Shown here piece by piece: positions 51,609-60,908 of a stretch of 64,000 bases of DNA; within the stretch, counting starts at the first letter, position 1; each line of letters begins with the position of its first letter. The notes under the pieces were generated by a model that saw only the letters and a program-made list of their open reading frames with translations, searched no databases and had not been told where the DNA came from. The position numbers and the translations under genes are program-made. Origin of the DNA: Bog-532 sp963833835 (GTDB lineage Bacteria; Actinomycetota; Actinomycetes; Streptosporangiales; Streptosporangiaceae); NCBI GenBank assembly GCA_963833835.1, contig CAWHZI010000013.1:62001-126000 (forward strand). Direction: 5' to 3'.

Positions 51609-52597
51609 GGGATGACCTCGTCCAGCATCTCGTCCAGGGGCGTGGTCGCCTCGAAGCCGAGGATGCGCTTAGCCTTGCCCACGTCCGGGATCCGCCGCTG
51701 CACGTCGTAGGTGAACGGGTCGTCGTGCTCGATCCGCAGCGGTACGCCGTCGCCCTTGACCTTGCGCCAGATGACCTCGGCCAGCTGGTGGACTGTGGTG
51801 CTCTCGGGGGTGGACAGGTTGAAGTCCTCGCCGGTCGCATCCGGATGGGCCATTGCGGTTACGACGCCAACGGCCAGGTCACCGCCATAGGTGTAGTGCC
51901 GGACCTGGTCGCCCGAGCCCAGGACGTGCAGCGGGTCCTGACCCCGGAGCACCTTCTGGACCAGGTCGGGCACGACGTGGCTCATGGCCAGCCGGACGTT
52001 GCCGGACAGGATCTCCTCGTCCCCCAGCGCACGGCTCTCGCCGATCCCCACGCAGTTGAACGGGCGCGCGATCGTGAACGGCAGCTGGTACTGATCCCAG
52101 GCGGCCCGGGCGAAGTACTCCACGGCCAGCTTCTGGAAGCCGTACGAGGACAGCGGCGGCGGGATCTCCCGCTGCTGGCCCTCATAGGACGGCCAGTCGG
52201 CCGCGCTCTCGAAGACCATCGAGGATGACATGTAGGTGACCTTGCGCAGCCGGCCGTCGCGGTGGGCCGCGATGGCCGCGTCGCAGGACGAGGCGATGAT
52301 CCGCTCGTTCGCCGCGAGCAGGTCGTAGGGGTAGGTGTGGAAGTAGGAGATCCCGCCGATCATGGCCGCGCCCGCGATGAAGTGATCGCAGTCGGACAGC
52401 AGGCGGGTCATCAGCTCCACGTCGCGGGCGTCGCCCTCGACCAGCTCGTACCGCGGGTGGTCGTCGTAGGACTTGCGCACCTTGCCGTACTTGGAGAAGT
52501 TGTCCACGCCCACCACGGCGTAGCCACGCCGCAGGAGTTCCTCGACCACGTACCCGCCGATGAAGCCGGCCGATCCGCTGACCAGAACTTTTTCCAT
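51572..52597 (-). CDS. NAD-dependent nucleotide-sugar epimerase/dehydratase
   Basis: A 341-residue extended short-chain dehydrogenase. Rossmann motif GSAGFIGG (8-15), Asp32 for the NAD ribose (VGVDNFS), SSS at 124-126 and YxxxK at 152-156 (SYGFQKLAVE), ARPFNCVG and the HYTYGGDLA sugar-binding segment. It should epimerise or dehydrate an NDP-sugar. The ATG follows GAGG by 7 nt and shares one base with the stop of the glycosyltransferase gene (TGATG). Exact sugar unknown. Confidence 0.9.
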   Translation of the reverse strand: MEKVLVSGSAGFIGGYVVEELLRRGYAVVGVDNFSKYGKVRKSYDDHPRYELVEGDARDVELMTRLLSDCDHFIAGAAMIGGISYFHTYPYDLLAANERIIASSCDAAIAAHRDGRLRKVTYMSSSMVFESAADWPSYEGQQREIPPPLSSYGFQKLAVEYFARAAWDQYQLPFTIARPFNCVGIGESRALGDEEILSGNVRLAMSHVVPDLVQKVLRGQDPLHVLGSGDQVRHYTYGGDLAVGVVTAMAHPDATGEDFNLSTPESTTVHQLAEVIWRKVKGDGVPLRIEHDDPFTYDVQRRIPDVGKAKRILGFEATTPLDEMLDEVIPWIRGAIEVGSI

Positions 52598-53370
52598 CAC
52601 TTCCCTCGGGTTTCTTCTGGTGACGCTGGCCCGGAGACCCGGTCCCGCAGCTGATCGGCGGTCAGCCGCGGCCCGAACGCGAACTTGTACCAGCGCAGGT
52701 AGCTCGGGATCCACTTCGCGACCTTGAAGTTGGACACCCCGGCCTGCCGGTCCAGCCAGATCGTCGGGATCTCGGCCACCGGCAGGCCGAGCCGCTTGGC
52801 CTTGGCCGTGAGCTCGATGCCGATCTCGAAGCCGTCCCGGGAGTCGATGCCGGCCTCGCGCACGAAGTCGGTCGCGTAGGCCTTGAACGAGTTGGTCGCG
52901 TCCCGGGTTCCGACGTGGGCCAGCAGCCGCAGCGACCGGCCCGCCATCCGGGACATCGTGGCCTTGAGCACCGGGCCGCCCACCTGCTGTCCGCCGGCCA
53001 TGTAGCGGGACGCGGCGGCGACGGCCACGCCCCGTTCCACCAGGCGGGCCAGCTCGTCGATCTGCCGCGCGTCGTCACAGCCGTCGGCCATGGTCACCAC
53101 GGTGACCGGGGCCGCGGCGGCGTCGATGCCGAACCTGATCGCGTTGGCCGGCCCGGGTCCGTACGTGTTGACCAGGCAGTGCAGCCGGGGCTCCTTGACC
53201 GCGTACTCCTCGACCACGCCGATCGTGGTGTCGGCTGGGGTGTCCACCACGACCAGCACCTCACACGCCAGCCGCACCGACTCGAACAGCCGGTCCAGGA
53301 TCGGGATGATCTGCTCGTCCTCGTTGTAGGCCGGGATGATGATCGACACGCGGGGGCGTTCGCCGCTCAT
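52597..53370 (-). CDS. Family 2 glycosyltransferase, polyprenol-phosphate type
   Basis: A 257-residue soluble GT-A enzyme. N-terminal VSIIIPAYNEDEQIIPIL, TMADGCDDARQID in place of the DXD metal motif, GTRDATNSFKAYATDF and PVAEIPTIWLDRQAGVSNFK, all as in dolichol-phosphate mannosyl- and polyprenol-phosphate glycosyltransferases. No C-terminal membrane domain. Such enzymes load a sugar on a lipid carrier, which GT-C membrane enzymes then use outside. The ATG overlaps the dehydrogenase stop (ATGA). Confidence 0.88.
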   Translation of the reverse strand: MSGERPRVSIIIPAYNEDEQIIPILDRLFESVRLACEVLVVVDTPADTTIGVVEEYAVKEPRLHCLVNTYGPGPANAIRFGIDAAAAPVTVVTMADGCDDARQIDELARLVERGVAVAAASRYMAGGQQVGGPVLKATMSRMAGRSLRLLAHVGTRDATNSFKAYATDFVREAGIDSRDGFEIGIELTAKAKRLGLPVAEIPTIWLDRQAGVSNFKVAKWIPSYLRWYKFAFGPRLTADQLRDRVSGPASPEETRGK

Positions 53371-54569
53371 ATCCGTACGCCTTCGCCCCGGATGTTCCAG
53401 ATGTCGGCCACGGGCTTGGCCGTGGCCAGCGCGGCGTACTCCGGGTGCGGCGCGGCGATCACCAGCAGGTCGGCCTGCTCGATGACCTCCGGCAGCGGCC
53501 GCAGGTCCGGGTCGGTGGTCACGTACGGGTCGGTGCACAGCACCGCGGCCGCCTTGAAGGCCAGGATCCGCTTGAGCTTGTAGGACAGGCTGGACCGGGT
53601 GTCGTCCGAGCCGCCCTTGAAGGCCATGCCGCAGATGCCGACGGTCATGGCGGCCAGGTCGTAGCGCTGCTCCAGGCGGTGCATCAGGTACAGCGGCATG
53701 CCCTCGTTGATGGCCATCGCGGTGTGGCCGAGGGCGAAGTTGTTGTAGTTGTACGCCGCGAGCTGCATGGTGTCCTTGAACAGGCACGGCCCGGCGGCGA
53801 AGCCGGCGGCCGGCATATCGGCCGCGCGCGGGTAGTCGGCGCCCATACCCTGCCGGATCCGCTCGAAGTCCAGGCCCCGGTCGTTGGCCATCATGTACAG
53901 CTGGTTGGCGGTGGCGAACTTGATGTACCGCCAGGTGTTGGTGAACAGCTTGGCCAGCTCGGCTTCCTCGGGAGACAGCACGACCAGTTGGCTGGTCAGC
54001 CGGCGGAACATCGCGCTGGCCCGCTCCACGCCGCGCGCAGTCCGGGCCGAGACGATCTGCGGCAGCTCGAACAGCTCGGTCATCGCCCGGCCCTCGGCGA
54101 TGCGCTCCGGGCAGAAGGCCACGTCGATGTCGGCCCCGAGGGCAGCGATGGTCTTCTCCACCAGCGCCGTGACCCCCGGGTAGACCGTGCTGCGCAAGAT
54201 GAGGATCTGCCCGTCCCGCAGGTAGGGAGCACAGCCGCCGAGTGCGTTCGGGATGGCGTCGGGTTCGGGGTTGAGGTGCTCGTCCACCGGGGTGCCGATG
54301 ACCACGATCACGTGCTCGGCCGTGCCGACGATGGCCGGGTCCGCCGACGCCCGCAGCCGGCCCGACGCCAGACCCGCCCGCAGCGGCTCGGCCGCCCCGG
54401 GCTCGGCGAACGGGAGCTGGCCGGCGTTGACCGTGTCCACCGCGGTCTGGCTCACGTCGTAGATGCCGACCCGAGCGTCCCGGCTGGCCAGCGCGATCGC
54501 CAGCGGGAGGCCGACGTGCCCGCAGCCGCCGATGACCACCGCGTCCAGCTCAAAGTCGCGTCTGGTCAC
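53367..54569 (-). CDS. UDP-glucose/GDP-mannose dehydrogenase family protein
   Basis: A 400-residue NAD-dependent enzyme that oxidises an NDP-sugar to an NDP-uronic acid in two steps. Rossmann motif VIGGCGHVGLPLA; catalytic Lys207 and Cys262 (GPCLFKDT); C-terminal VGICGMAFKGGSDDTRSS. It resembles UDP-N-acetylmannosamine dehydrogenase (WecC-type) more than UDP-glucose dehydrogenase. GTG at 54569 has AAGGA 8 nt upstream; the longer frame to 54644 would include a promoter-like segment. First gene of the glycan set. Confidence 0.9.
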   Translation of the reverse strand: MTRRDFELDAVVIGGCGHVGLPLAIALASRDARVGIYDVSQTAVDTVNAGQLPFAEPGAAEPLRAGLASGRLRASADPAIVGTAEHVIVVIGTPVDEHLNPEPDAIPNALGGCAPYLRDGQILILRSTVYPGVTALVEKTIAALGADIDVAFCPERIAEGRAMTELFELPQIVSARTARGVERASAMFRRLTSQLVVLSPEEAELAKLFTNTWRYIKFATANQLYMMANDRGLDFERIRQGMGADYPRAADMPAAGFAAGPCLFKDTMQLAAYNYNNFALGHTAMAINEGMPLYLMHRLEQRYDLAAMTVGICGMAFKGGSDDTRSSLSYKLKRILAFKAAAVLCTDPYVTTDPDLRPLPEVIEQADLLVIAAPHPEYAALATAKPVADIWNIRGEGVRI

Positions 54570-54684
54570 CGGGCATGTCCTTCCGAGCGGGCCAGGCTGA
54601 ATATACCCATACGGTATTTTCCCGAGTGCGGGCTCCGCGGGCATACGCCAATACCGTTATGGCCACGATGCCGTGGCCGGCGGG
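54570..54684 (-). promoter_or_regulatory. Promoter region of the nucleotide-sugar operon
   Basis: 115 bp between pafA and the dehydrogenase. It contains TATATT near 54601 as a possible -10, and an inverted repeat CATACGGTATT (54608-54618) with AATACCGTTATG (54650-54661), one base longer in one arm. It is much richer in A/T than its surroundings, which fits a promoter and operator. Confidence 0.4.
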
Positions 54685-56043
54685 CTACATCCCGGCGATG
54701 AGTTTCTCGACCCGCTCGTCGACCGAGCGGAACGGATCCTTGCACAGCACGGTCCGCTGAGCCTGGTCGTTGAGCTTCAGGTGCACCCAGTCCACGGTGA
54801 AGTCGCGCCGACGCTCCTGGGCCCGGCGGATGAACTCGCCCCGCAGCCGGGCCCGGGTGGTCTGCGGCGGGACCGACTTGGCCTCGAAGATGTCCAGGTC
54901 CCGGGTGGCGCGGTCGACCGCGCCGTTGCGCTGCAGCAGGTAGTACAGGCCGCGGCTGCGGTGCACGTCGTGGTAGGCCAGGTCGAGCTGGGCCACTCGC
55001 GGCGACGACAGCGGCAGGTCGTGTTTGGCCCGGTACCGCTCGATGAGCTGGTACTTGGTCACCCAGTCGATCTCCCGGGCCACCTTGTCCAGGTTGCCGC
55101 TCTCGATCGAGTCCAGCGCCCGCTCCCACATGGCCAGCACCCGCTCGGCGGTGGCGTCCGCGCCGTTGCGGCTGGTGAACTCCAGCGCCTTGTTCAGGTA
55201 CTCGCGCTGGATCTCCAGCGCGCTCATCTCGCGGCCGTTGGCCAGCCGCACCCGGCTGCGCCCGGTCATGTCGTGGCTGACCTCACGGATGGCCCGGATC
55301 GGGTTGTCCAGGGTCAGGTCGCGCATCACCGTGCCGGCCTCGATCATCCGCAGCACCAGGTCGGTCGAGCCCACCTTGAGCAGCATGGTGGTCTCGCTCA
55401 TGTTCGAGTCGCCCACGATGACGTGCAGGCGGCGGAACCGCTCGGCGTCCGCGTGCGGCTCGTCCCTGGTGTTGATGATCGGCCGGGACCGGGTGGTGGC
55501 CGAGGACACGCCTTCCCAGATGTGCTCGGCCCGCTGGCTGACGCAGTAGACCGCGCCCCGCGGCGTCTGCAGCACCTTGCCGGCGCCGCAGATGACCTGC
55601 CGGGTGACCAGGAACGGGATCAGGATGTCGGCCAGCCGGCCGAACTCGCCGTGCCGGCCGACCAGGTAGTTCTCGTGGCAGCCGTAGGAGTTGCCGGCCG
55701 AGTCGGTGTTGTTCTTGAACAGGTAGATGTCCCCGGCGATGCCCTCTTCGCGCAGCCGCTTGTCCGCGTCGACGAGCAGGCCCTCCAGGATCCGCTCGCC
55801 CGCCTTGTCGTGCGTGATCAAGTCGATGACGTTGTCGCACTCGGGCGTGGCGTACTCCGGATGGCTACCGACATCCAGGTAGAGCCGGGCACCGTTGCGC
55901 AGGAACACGTTGCTGCTACGGCCCCATGACACCACGCGGCGGAACAGATAGCGTGCCACCTCATCCGGTGACAGCCGCCGCTGCCCACGGAAAGTGCATG
56001 TCACGCCGTATTCGTTCTCAAGCCCGAAGATGCGCCGGTCCAC
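54685..56043 (-). CDS. pafA: Pup-protein ligase PafA
   Basis: A 452-residue ATP-dependent ligase that joins the C-terminal Glu of Pup to lysines, marking proteins for the mycobacterial-type proteasome. N-terminal DRRIFGLENEYGVTC gives the ATP/Mg ligands; LDVGSHPEYATPE contains the catalytic Asp; NNTDSAGNSYGCHENYLV and DEPHADAERFRRLHVIVGDS are the glutamine-synthetase-like loops. The GTG at 56043 is preferred over GTG 56049: TAGCCT ends 6 nt before it, and homologues start directly with (M)DRRI. pafA stands alone here; pup, dop and the proteasome genes are not in the window. Confidence 0.95.
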   Translation of the reverse strand: MDRRIFGLENEYGVTCTFRGQRRLSPDEVARYLFRRVVSWGRSSNVFLRNGARLYLDVGSHPEYATPECDNVIDLITHDKAGERILEGLLVDADKRLREEGIAGDIYLFKNNTDSAGNSYGCHENYLVGRHGEFGRLADILIPFLVTRQVICGAGKVLQTPRGAVYCVSQRAEHIWEGVSSATTRSRPIINTRDEPHADAERFRRLHVIVGDSNMSETTMLLKVGSTDLVLRMIEAGTVMRDLTLDNPIRAIREVSHDMTGRSRVRLANGREMSALEIQREYLNKALEFTSRNGADATAERVLAMWERALDSIESGNLDKVAREIDWVTKYQLIERYRAKHDLPLSSPRVAQLDLAYHDVHRSRGLYYLLQRNGAVDRATRDLDIFEAKSVPPQTTRARLRGEFIRRAQERRRDFTVDWVHLKLNDQAQRTVLCKDPFRSVDERVEKLIAGM

Positions 56044-56096
56044 AGGCACAGGCTACGTGCCTGGACGGCTCGCGGCGACACTGGGCACGGTGTCGA

Positions 56097-57557
56097 TCAC
56101 CAATCCGTGGCGATGTACTTCGTTTCCAGGTACTCCAGCAGGCCGTCGTGACCGCCCTCGCGGCCCAGCCCGGACTGCTTGACCCCGCCGAACGGAGCGG
56201 CCGGATCGGACACGATGCCGCGGTTCAGGCCGACCATCCCGGTCTCCAGGGCCTCCGACACCCGCAGGCCGCGCCGCAGGTCACGGGTGTAGACGTAGGA
56301 CACGAGGCCGTACTCGGTGGCGTTGGCCCACTGCACGACCTCGGACTCATCCGAGAACCGGATCACCGGCGCCACCGGGCCGAAGATCTCGGTGCCGGCG
56401 ATCGCGGCTGAGGCCGGCACCTGGTCGATGACGGTCGGCTGGTAGTAGAACCCGCGCCGGTCCGGGGCCGAGCCGCCCAGCACGATCTGGCCGCCGTCGC
56501 CGTCCACGCCATCTACCAAAGAGGCCACCTTGCTCCGGGTCGCCTCGTTGACCAGCGGTCCCACGTCGGTGGACTCCTCCAGGCCCGGGCCCACGGTGAG
56601 CTTGCCGAACCGGTCGGCCAGCCGGGCAGTGAACTCGCTGGCCACCGCCTCGTGCACGTAGAAGCGGTTGGCCGCGGTGCAGGCTTCGCCGCCGTTGCGC
56701 AGCTTGGCGATCAACGCGCCCTCGATGACGGCGTCCAGGTCGGCGTCGTCGAACACGATGAACGGGGCGTTGCCGCCCAGTTCCATCGAGCAGCTCAGCA
56801 CGGTGTCCGCGCCCTGGCGGAGCAGCTGGCGCCCGACCTCGGTCGAGCCGGTGAAGGACAGCTTGCGCACCCGCGGGTCGGCCATCATGGCCGCGGTCAC
56901 CGGGCCGGGCCGGGACGTCGGCACGACGTTGACCACGCCGGCGGGCACGCCCGCCTCTTCCAGCAACGCGGCCAGGGCCAGCGCGGTCAGCGGGGTGTCC
57001 TCGGCCGGCTTGAGCACCACCGAGCAGCCCGCGGCCAGGGCCGGTCCCAGCTTGCGGGTGGCCATCGCGGCCGGGAAGTTCCAGGGGGTGACCAGGACCG
57101 AGACCCCGATCGGCTGCCGGGAGACCAGGATCTTGTTGCCCGCGACGGGCGCGATGGTCAGGTTGCCGTCGATGCGAACGGCCTCTTCGGAGTACCAGCG
57201 GAAGAACTCCGCGGCGTAGGTCACCTCGGCCCGCGCGTCCCGCAGCGCCTTCCCGTTCTCGGCCGACATGAGCCGGGCGAAGGCCTCGGCGCGGCTGGTC
57301 ATCAGGTCGAACGCGCGGCGCAGGCACTCGGCCCGCTGCCGCGGCGGGGTGGCGGCCCACCCCGGCAGCGCCGCGTAGGCCGCGCTCACCGCGTCCAGGC
57401 CGTCCTGTTCGGTGGCGTCGGCCACCTCGGTCAGCGGGGCCTCGGTGGCCGGGTCGATCACGGCGAGGCGGCCACCGCCGCCGCTGGTCCACTCACCCCC
57501 GATCAGCAGGTCCGTGGGGACGTCGATACCGGTCAGGGAGGCGAGGTCACTGCTCAT
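56097..57557 (-). CDS. NAD(P)-dependent succinate-semialdehyde dehydrogenase-type aldehyde dehydrogenase
   Basis: A 486-residue aldehyde dehydrogenase. Asn160 (TPWNFP), Lys183 (LKPAE), general base Glu259 (ELGGNAPF) and catalytic Cys293 (GEACTAANR) are all present, as is LGREGGHDGLLEYLETKY near the C-terminus, typical for GabD-like enzymes. It oxidises an aldehyde, probably succinate semialdehyde, to the acid. Converges on nothing; it is transcribed toward pafA, 53 nt from its start. Confidence 0.92.
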   Translation of the reverse strand: MSSDLASLTGIDVPTDLLIGGEWTSGGGGRLAVIDPATEAPLTEVADATEQDGLDAVSAAYAALPGWAATPPRQRAECLRRAFDLMTSRAEAFARLMSAENGKALRDARAEVTYAAEFFRWYSEEAVRIDGNLTIAPVAGNKILVSRQPIGVSVLVTPWNFPAAMATRKLGPALAAGCSVVLKPAEDTPLTALALAALLEEAGVPAGVVNVVPTSRPGPVTAAMMADPRVRKLSFTGSTEVGRQLLRQGADTVLSCSMELGGNAPFIVFDDADLDAVIEGALIAKLRNGGEACTAANRFYVHEAVASEFTARLADRFGKLTVGPGLEESTDVGPLVNEATRSKVASLVDGVDGDGGQIVLGGSAPDRRGFYYQPTVIDQVPASAAIAGTEIFGPVAPVIRFSDESEVVQWANATEYGLVSYVYTRDLRRGLRVSEALETGMVGLNRGIVSDPAAPFGGVKQSGLGREGGHDGLLEYLETKYIATDW

Positions 57558-57625
57558 GTGCTCAGGCTAATACTGGTCATTCCCGGGTCAGGCTGACGGG
57601 CACCCCGCGGGGCGCCCCCGCGCCA

Positions 57626-58401
57626 TCAGGCGTCACGGAACCGGAGCACGAGGCCGCCGATCACCAGGCCGCCGGCGGCCCAGGCGGCCAGCACCCCGAG
57701 GCCGGCCCAGGGCTGGATGGGCAGATCGTGCAGCCCGGTGGTGGCCTGGATGGCCAGCCCGGCGGTCATCGGGCCAACCTGTTCCAGGTGCCGGTACCAC
57801 TGCTGGCTGGCGGCGATGTGGGCGATGATCGGGAACAGGTAGAGCAGGGCCAGCACCACCCCGATGGCTACCGCGGGCTCACGGACCGCGGTGGCCACAC
57901 CCAGGCTGAGCAGGGCGATCAGGATCAGGTAGAGCACCGATCCGGCCGCGGCCCGCAGCACCGGACCGTCGGTCAGCGACAGCGGGGCGAAGCCGTGCGC
58001 GGCGGTGAAGCCGTGCCCGGGCAGCAGCAGCCGTCCGGCCAGCACCGAGCCGAGCACGCCGACGGTGCCGGCCACCAGGACCAGCCCGGCCAGGACGACC
58101 GCCTTGGCCATCAGCACCGTGGTCCGGTGTGGCATCGCGGTCAACGTGGTGCGGATCATCCCGGTGCTGTACTCGCCGCTGATGGTGAGCACGGCCAGGA
58201 TGGCCACGGCGGCCTGGCCGAACTCGACGCCCGTCAAGCTGATCCGGGCCGGGTCCCCGCTGCAGCCCGCGGCCGGGCACGGGTGGCCGCGGCCGCGGCC
58301 ACGCTGAGCAGAGCGGTCAGCGCGGCGGTAGCCAGCAGCAGCCAGCCGGTGACGGCCACCGTGCGCTGCTTGGCCCACTCGGCCCGCAGGGCATCTTTCA
58401 T
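57626..58401 (-). pseudogene. ABC-2 exporter permease 2, one apparent frameshift
   Basis: The N-terminus (ATG 58401, KDALRAEWAKQRTVAVTGWL) and the rest (CSGDPARISLTGVEFGQAAVA ... VLRFRDA) are in different frames, with the break near 58265-58285 in a GGCCGC-rich stretch; the phase fits one missing base. When joined it would be a permease of about 258 residues with six helices and the motif SGEYSTGMIRTTLTAMPHR. Its ATG overlaps the stop of permease 1 (ATGA), a sign of a once-coupled operon. Confidence 0.75.
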
Positions 58402-59989
58402 ACGTCGCGCCGGCGGATGAGGATCACAGCCAGGGCGAAAGCCAGCGCGGTCCAGCCGCACAGCACCGCGAACCCGGCCCACGGCGCGAGCGGGTAGTAG
58501 CCGAAGGCCGGGTAGTAGGAGTTGGCTGACCTGCGGGTAGGCGGGGATGCTCTGCTCGACGGCGAACCCGGCGGCCGGGCTGAGCCGCAACAGCCATTGA
58601 GCCGCGCTGACCGGGAGCACCGAGCCGATCCCGATGACGTAGGGCAGCACTACAGCGACGATGCCCACGGTGACCGCGGCCGCGGTGCGGCGCAAGATCG
58701 CGCCCAGCGCCACCGCCAGCACCGCGACCACCGCCATCAGCAGCGCGGTCCCGGCCACCACCCGGACCGCCGTCAGCTGCTCACCGGGTACACGTAGCCG
58801 AACTGGGAGTGCACCACGGCAATCCCGCCCAGCACGGCGATGACCACGGCGACCAGCCCGGCGGCGAACGTGGCCGCCCCGGCGACCAGGGCCTTGGCCG
58901 CCAGCACCCGACCCCGGCGCGGGCTGGCGGCCAGCGTGGTGCGGATCAGCCCGCGCCGGTATTCGGCGGTGATGAACATGACCCCGATCACGATCACCGC
59001 GATCAGCCCGGCGAACACGCCGACCAGGTGCTCCTCGATGGTCTGGGCCCGGGCCGCCGTTGCTCGGGCGAGGCCGGCGCGATGTCCCCGAGCCGCGCGA
59101 TCGTGAACCGGCCATTATCTTGCTGGTAGCCGGGTCCAGCCAGGCCCGGCCCGCCGACCAGGGTCTCCTGCCAATGGCCACCTGGCCAGGCCCCGGACCG
59201 GCGGACCTGGTCGAGGGTGGCGGTGGCCAGGCTGGGGCCGGCGTTGCCCTGCGCGCCGCCGAAGCTGCTGCTCGTCGTCTGCCAGCCCGGGGCGGTGGTG
59301 AACAGGCCAGCCCGCACGGTCGACGGCAGCCCGGCCAGCCGAACGGCGCCGACCTGGGTCCAGTGCGCCCCGTCGGCCGAGTCGTACCCGGTGATCAGGT
59401 CACCGGACCGGGTCAGGCGCAGCCAGCGCGGGGTGGCCGCCGAGACCCGGCCGGGCAGGCCGGCCACGTCCCCGGTGTAGTTGTCCTGCATGCGCACGCC
59501 GTGGGCCGGGGTGGCCAGCATGGCAGCGTAGGCCGCGCCCGGCTTGGTGCTGGCGGTGACGATGATCCCGGCCTTGGCCCAGGGCACCGGGCCCGGCTTG
59601 AGGTCCGAGCCGCTGTCCGGGCCGACGCCGGTGCCCCGCTCGGTGGTCAGCGACGTCACCCGAGCGGTGAGGCTGCCGTTCCCGGCCAGCGCCTGACCGA
59701 CCAGATGGTAGGAGTCGGTGACGGCCTCGCCGCCCGGACCGGTCGGCATGGTGACCTGGCAGGCCCGGCCGGTCCGAGCGGCCTGACCCGGGCCGGTGAT
59801 GCATGCGGTGTGGCTGCTGCCCGCGGCGAACAGGCCCATCAGGTCGGTCAGCACGATGACCAGCAGCAGGCCGATGACCCAACCGCGGACGGTGCGCAGC
59901 TTGGTCCACTCGGCCCGCACCAGCTGGGCGAAACCGTCCCGCCCGGCGGGCAACGCGGACCGGTACGGCGCGATGGCCGGCGCGCTCAC
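58398..59989 (-). pseudogene. ABC-2 exporter permease 1 with extracytoplasmic domain, three apparent frameshifts
   Basis: Starts with GTG 59989 (overlapping the ATPase stop): ALPAGRDGFAQLVRAEWTKL, one helix, then an insert of about 270 residues that looks like a jelly-roll (DUF1349/concanavalin-like) domain with SDLKPGPVPWAKAGIIVTAS and GDLITGYDSADGAHWTQVGA. Three phase changes follow: near 59055-59075, 58775-58790 and 58533-58538. Between them the permease core can be read piecewise: FAGLIAVIVIGVMFITAEYR, EQLTAVRVVAGTALLMAVVA, NSYYPAFGYYPLAPWAGFAV, RRRDV. The first two breaks fit one missing base; the third fits one extra or two missing bases. Confidence 0.75.
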
Positions 59990-60908
59990 GAGGTCACCTG
60001 CGCGGCGCGGAACTCGGTGACGTCGCGGGTCAGCTCCATGTAGGCCTCCTCCAGGGTGGCGCGGTGCGCGGACACCTCGGTGAACGGCACCGCGCTGTCC
60101 CCCAGCGCGGCCACGATCTGTCCCGGGGCAGGCCGGCCACGGTGACCGTGTCCCGGCCGGTGGCGGTGACGGTGGCCCCCGCGCTGGCCAGCACCGTCAT
60201 CGCCTCGGACCGGGCCTCGGTGCGCAGTGTCACCCGGTCCCCGGACGCGGCCGCGATCAGGTCGGCCACGCTGGTGTCGGCCACGACCCGGCCGCGGCCG
60301 GCCACCACGAGGTGGTCCGCGGCGTCCTGCAGCTCGCTCATCAGATGGCTGGACACCAGCACGGACCGGCCTTCGGCGGCCAGGGCCCGCAGGAAGCCGC
60401 GCATCCACAAGATGCCTTCGGGGTCCAGGCCGTTGAACGGTTCGTCCAGCATCAGCACCGGGGGATCGCCGAGCAGCGCCGCGGCGATGCCGAGCCGCTG
60501 CCGCATGCCGAGGGAGTAGCCGCCGGCCTTGCGCCGGGTAGCCGTGGCCAGGCCGGTGAGCCCGATCACCTCGTCGACCCGGCGCAGGCCCAGACCCTGG
60601 GACTGGGCCAGCCACAACAGGTGGTGGCGGGCGCTGCGGCTGGGCTGCAGCGCGCTCGCGTCGAGCAGCGCGCCGACGTGGTTCAGCGGGTGCCGCAGGC
60701 TCGCGTACGGGTGCCCGCCGATCAGGGCCCGGCCCTGATCAGGAGCGTCCAGACCGAGTATCACCCGCATGGTGGTGGACTTGCCGGCCCCGTTGGGCCC
60801 GACGAACCCGGTGACCTGCCCGGGCTGGACGGTGAAGGTCATGCCGTCCAGGGCCAGGGCCGAGCCGAACCGCTTGCGCAGCCCGTCGACTTCGACAGTT
60901 GCTTCCAT
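59986..60908 (-). pseudogene. ABC-2 exporter ATP-binding protein (BcrA-like), one apparent frameshift
   Basis: Walker A GPNGAGKST at 37-45, signature YSLGMRQRLGIAAAL, Walker B VLMLDEPFNGLDP and SSHLMSELQDAADH are intact; the catalytic core is complete. Near 60121-60134 (coding strand CTGCCCCGGGACAG) the frame shifts by what looks like one missing C; the C-terminal VAALGDSAVPFTEVSAHRAT LEEAYMELTRDVTEFRA lies in the other frame. The ATG at 60908 is taken as start. Divergent from the two-component system across 131 bp. Confidence 0.75.
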
